Source: Hypericibacter adhaerens (GTDB taxonomy: Bacteria; Pseudomonadota; Alphaproteobacteria; Dongiales; Dongiaceae). From it: a stretch of 64,000 bases of DNA. The first letter of the stretch is position 1; each line of letters starts with the position of its first letter. Under the pieces are notes generated by a model that did not search any database, was not told the DNA's origin, and was given only the letters and a program-made list of their open reading frames with translations. Both the position numbers and the translations under genes were made by a program. This document shows, piece by piece, positions 61,399 through 64,000 of the stretch. Location of the stretch: assembly GCF_008728835.1 (NCBI RefSeq), contig NZ_CP042582.1, positions 496,001 through 560,000 on the forward strand. The letters run 5' to 3'.

Positions 61399-62400
61399 TC
61401 ATTTCCTCTTTCGGGCCGCCGGAGCGGCGGTGGGCGCGGGGTGGACGGCGGTCCAGTCGGCAAGCCAGGCCCGGGTGAGGGCGGCTTCGCCGTCGAGCCA
61501 TTGCAGGAAGCGCTGGATCATGGGCCTGTCGGCCGCATTCTCGTTGAGCGTCACCGACCAGTCCTGGTCGGCCGGGATCGTGCCGGGCAAAGGCGCCACC
61601 AGCCGGCCGGCCTCGAGATCGGCGGCGGCGAGTGCCAGCGAGCCCAGCGCGACACCCAGCCCTTCCGCCGCCGCCTGCAGCAGCGCGCCGGAATCGCCGA
61701 AATTATAGCCCTGGGTCGGCAGGCTGGCGCGCGTGTCCTGCGCGGCGAACCAGCGGACCCAGTCCTCGCGCCGCTCGTCATGGAGGAGCGGGCGCGACAG
61801 GAGATCGGCCGGCTGGCGCAAAGGTTTCGGGCGCCGGGCCAGGGCGGGCGTGCAGAGCGGCGTCAGAAGATCGCCGAACAGGCTGCGCGTCGCCATGCCC
61901 TGCCTGTCGCGCCCGTCCGCGGGCGACAGCGGCAGGATCGCCAGGTGGATCTCGCCGCGCGCGAGATCGATCGGCTGGTCGGTCGAGAACAGCCAGAGAT
62001 CGATCTCGGGATGCCGGGCCTTGAGCCCGGCCAGGCGCGGCAGCAGCCAGCGCTGGGCGAAAGCGGGGCGCGCATGAAGGATGAGCTGGTTGGGCTTGCG
62101 ATACTGCTCGAGCCGCTTCAATCCCAGCTCGAGCCGCTCGAAACAATCGCGCAGCGTGATCTCGAGATCGCGGCCGGCATCGGTCAGCACCGCGTTGCGG
62201 TGGAGCCTGTTGAAGAGCGGCTGGCCCAGCTGTTCCTCGAGCATGCGGATCTGGTGGCTCACGGCCGACTGCGTCATGCCCAGCTCGGCGCCCGCCTTCG
62301 AGAAGCTGCCGAGCTTCGCCGTGGTGGCGAAGGCACCGAGCGCCCGCATCGAGGGCAGGGCGCGCAGCGAGGCCGGGCGATCGGGAGCAGGCTTACGCAT
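61399..62400 (-). CDS. LysR-family regulator (GcvA-like)
   Basis: Transcription factor of 333 aa with the N-terminal helix-turn-helix (FATTAKLGSFSKAGAELGMT, then QSAVSHQIRMLEEQLGQPLF) and a LysR effector-binding domain resembling GcvA types. It lies between aguB and the divergent aguA, so it is the probable regulator of agmatine use, with agmatine or carbamoylputrescine as likely inducer (inference). The C-terminal tail (APTAAPAARKRK) is extra. It is co-transcribed with aguB. Confidence 0.9.
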   Translation of the reverse strand: MRKPAPDRPASLRALPSMRALGAFATTAKLGSFSKAGAELGMTQSAVSHQIRMLEEQLGQPLFNRLHRNAVLTDAGRDLEITLRDCFERLELGLKRLEQYRKPNQLILHARPAFAQRWLLPRLAGLKARHPEIDLWLFSTDQPIDLARGEIHLAILPLSPADGRDRQGMATRSLFGDLLTPLCTPALARRPKPLRQPADLLSRPLLHDERREDWVRWFAAQDTRASLPTQGYNFGDSGALLQAAAEGLGVALGSLALAAADLEAGRLVAPLPGTIPADQDWSVTLNENAADRPMIQRFLQWLDGEAALTRAWLADWTAVHPAPTAAPAARKRK

Positions 62401-62405
62401 GAGGA

Positions 62406-62465
62406 ATTTCGATCAGAATGAGAAGAAATCCGCGGCTGCCGGAAACGCAAGGAGCCCCATATAAT
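62406..62465 (+). promoter_or_regulatory. lysR-aguA divergent control region
   Basis: TATAAT at 62460-62465 is a perfect -10 for aguA, with a poor -35, as expected of an activated promoter. An inverted ATTTC (62406-62410) and GAAAT (62425-62429) flank 14 bases and could be the LysR binding site. Confidence 0.5.
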
Positions 62466-62510
62466 CAGCAACGGGGCAGGACGGCAAGAAAACCTGGAGG
62501 GGCTCGTCGC

Positions 62511-63524
62511 ATGAGCGAATTGAATGATGTGCGGATGCCGGCGGAATGGGAGCCGCATCGCGGCTGCTTCATGGCCTGGCCGCGCAGCGGCGAGGCCTGG
62601 GACCGGCCGGTGGCCGAGATCCGCCGCGACTATGCCGCGGTGGCCCGGGCGATCCGCCGCTTCGAGCCCGTCTTCATGGCGGTCGATCCGGGGCAGGTTC
62701 CGGAGGCGCAGAGCGAGCTCGGGCAGGAGATCGAGATCCTGGCGCTGCCCTTCGACGAGCCCTGGATGCGCGACATGGGACCGAGCTTCGTCAAGCGCGG
62801 CGACGGCGCCGTCTGTGCCGTTTCCTGGCGCTTCAACGGCTGGGGCGGCTATGCGCCGGCCTTCTCGCAGGATGCGCATCTGGGCCGCAAGCTCGCCCGC
62901 AAGATCGAAGCGCCCCTCATCAGCTCGGCGCTCGCGATGGAAGGCGGCGCGCTCCATGTCGACGGCGCGGGCACGCTGCTCACGACCGAGACGGTGGTGC
63001 TCAACAAGAACCGCAATCCCGGCATCACCAAGGAGGCGGCCGAGGCGGAGTTCGCCCGCGCGCTCGGGATCGCCAAGACGATCTGGCTACCGGGCAACCC
63101 CTACGAGAAAGGCACGGACGGCCATATCGACGGCATCGCCTGCTTCGTGCGGCCGGGCGTCCTGCTGTTCGAGGCCAGCGCCTCCAGCCGCGCCGAGATG
63201 CGCGAGACCACGGAGCGCAACCGCCGCGCGCTCGACGGCCAGAGCGACGCCCAGGGAAGGCCGCTCGAGATCCTCACCCTCCGCGAAGCGCCGGACGTCC
63301 GTCCCGGCGCCCATGGCTGGGGCTACTCGACCTCTTACGTGAATTTCTACATCGCCAATGGCGGCGTGGTGATGCCGAGCTTCGGACTGCCGAAGGAGGA
63401 CGCGATCGCCCGCGAGACCGTCGCCGCCGCCTTCCCCGACCGCGAGGTGGTTCAGGTCGACATCTCGACGCTGGCCGCCGGCGGCGGCGGGATCCATTGC
63501 ATCACGCAGCAATGGCCGATGTGA
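62511..63524 (+). CDS. aguA: Agmatine deiminase
   Basis: Guanidino-modifying enzyme of 337 aa that converts agmatine to N-carbamoylputrescine and ammonia. The start MPAEWEPHRGCFMAWP is typical. The active site includes D in EPWMRDMGP, H in DGHIDGIACF and the nucleophile C330 in GGGGIHCITQQ. ATG 62511 follows GGAGGGG. It is divergent from lysR-aguB; with AguB it supplies putrescine from arginine via agmatine. Confidence 0.94.
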   Translation: MSELNDVRMPAEWEPHRGCFMAWPRSGEAWDRPVAEIRRDYAAVARAIRRFEPVFMAVDPGQVPEAQSELGQEIEILALPFDEPWMRDMGPSFVKRGDGAVCAVSWRFNGWGGYAPAFSQDAHLGRKLARKIEAPLISSALAMEGGALHVDGAGTLLTTETVVLNKNRNPGITKEAAEAEFARALGIAKTIWLPGNPYEKGTDGHIDGIACFVRPGVLLFEASASSRAEMRETTERNRRALDGQSDAQGRPLEILTLREAPDVRPGAHGWGYSTSYVNFYIANGGVVMPSFGLPKEDAIARETVAAAFPDREVVQVDISTLAAGGGGIHCITQQWPM

Positions 63525-63859
63525 GGGGGCCTTCAATTCCGGCCGGTTCGAGCCGTTGCCTTTGTCGTCATCCCCGCGAAAGCGGGGATCCAACGTCAAG
63601 CTTGCCGTGCTGGATCAGGATGGATCCCCGCTTTCGCGGGGAAGACAAAAGAGCATGCGGGCCCGCCCCTTCTGTAGGGGGTGATTTCGATAACGGGCCA
63701 TCCCGCGCCCTTAAAATCCCTTGCCCGCGCCCTTAATTGGCCTTAATGGCGCGTCATCTAGGCGCCCGTGGGACATATCCGCCGCTCCTGTTGCAGGCCC
63801 GTGACGATGGTGGTCGTCCGGCCGCAACCCTCGAGGACCGGCCTTTGGGGAGTTCATCG
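63525..63859. other. Intergenic region with hairpin pair and CCTTAA repeats
   Basis: No gene in 335 bases. It contains a palindrome pair (63567-63646) and three CCTTAA motifs at 63709, 63731 and 63741; two are inside the 13-bp direct repeat CCCGCGCCCTTAA (63702 and 63724), 22 bp apart, about two helical turns. This is probably the control region of the following secreted-protein gene. Confidence 0.45.
63567..63646. repeat. Inverted pair of GC palindromes
   Basis: GTCATCCCCGCGAAAGCGGG then GATCCA, and the inverse TGGATCCCCGCTTTCGCGGG then GAAGAC. A different palindrome family from those at 26597 and 50894, but with the same GTCAT...ATCCA frame. Confidence 0.75.
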
Positions 63860-64000
63860 ATGAGCCTTCGTTCGAGCTTGCTGCGCGCCTCGGCCTTGAA
63901 GCCGGTGGCGGCTTTGTCGCTGGCCGCGATCCTGTTGCTGGGCCCGGCGGCGATTTCCTCCGCGGCCTGGGCCGAGACCGCGCCCGCCGAGACGCAGGTC
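63860..64000 (+). CDS. Secreted protein, 5' part only
   Basis: The first 47 codons are inside the window. MSLRSSLLRASALKPVAALS is followed by a hydrophobic core (LAAILLLGPAAISS) and a cleavage site after AWA (about 38), then ETAPAETQV. It is a Sec signal peptide, so the product is periplasmic, outer-membrane or secreted. Family unknown because the gene runs off the window. Confidence 0.65.
   Translation, partial: MSLRSSLLRASALKPVAALSLAAILLLGPAAISSAAWAETAPAETQV

Overview
The window looks like chromosomal DNA of a high-GC alphaproteobacterium, most likely a Rhodospirillales-type organism. The grounds are the base composition, a hopanoid (hpn) cluster in the alphaproteobacterial order with ispH next to hpnH, the ffs-dnaX-ybaB-recR housekeeping block, YejABEF, GhrA-type reductase and HyuAB genes, and many GC-rich palindromic repeats of the kind common in that group. 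No rRNA, tRNA or CRISPR array was seen. The only RNA gene recognised is the small SRP RNA (ffs).

Layout. 0.2-10 kb: hopanoid synthesis (hpnD, hpnE, shc/hpnF, an IS481-family insertion, hpnG, then hpnH and ispH on the minus strand, and an MlaC/HpnM-like periplasmic protein). 10-17.3 kb: a GT-C type membrane glycosyltransferase, a GST, leucyl aminopeptidase, a MarR regulator, a two-gene unit of a lysozyme-like protein plus a secreted Cys-rich protein, and a GhrA-like reductase. 17.4-23.2 kb: a complete yejABEF peptide importer with ATGA overlaps. 23.3-31.7 kb: a HAD phosphatase, an MFS exporter, a class I amidotransferase, a GIY-YIG gene boxed by inverted palindromes, a GST, hisN, a tandem-duplicated cytochrome c, kdsB and pheA. 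31.8-38 kb: nudC, terC, a DUF6134-type protein, then ffs-dnaX-ybaB-recR. 38-51 kb: accessory metabolism, including a DHFR-like reductase, an Asp/Glu racemase, a HELFEMMIDP-motif protein, a GNAT, a large HEFGH metallopeptidase, a GST, a triple-Rid protein, a Rieske oxygenase, an entericidin and two unknowns. 51-52.1 kb: a HisA-like enzyme and gene debris. 52.2-54.5 kb: a low-GC island carrying a reverse transcriptase translationally coupled to a PD-(D/E)XK nuclease-like gene. 54.8-58.7 kb: hyuA-hyuB. 58.75-60.0 kb: a second, nearly identical IS481-family copy. 60.1-63.5 kb: an aguB remnant ORF, then aguB-lysR divergent from aguA (agmatine to putrescine). The window ends inside a gene for a secreted protein.

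Two structural themes run through the window. First, at least fifteen paired GC-rich hairpins (about 90-185 bp, BIME-like) sit between genes, and both IS copies are inserted inside such elements with 5- or 6-bp target duplications. Second, a separate 33-bp palindrome family brackets the GIY-YIG gene as outward-facing terminal inverted repeats with compensatory base changes.

The best candidate for an undescribed system is the reverse transcriptase plus nuclease pair at 52189-54527. It is foreign by composition, the two genes are fused by a GTGA overlap, catalytic residues are visible in both proteins, and the RT has a helical C-terminal extension like those of phage-defence reverse transcriptases. 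Its function as a defence system is inference.
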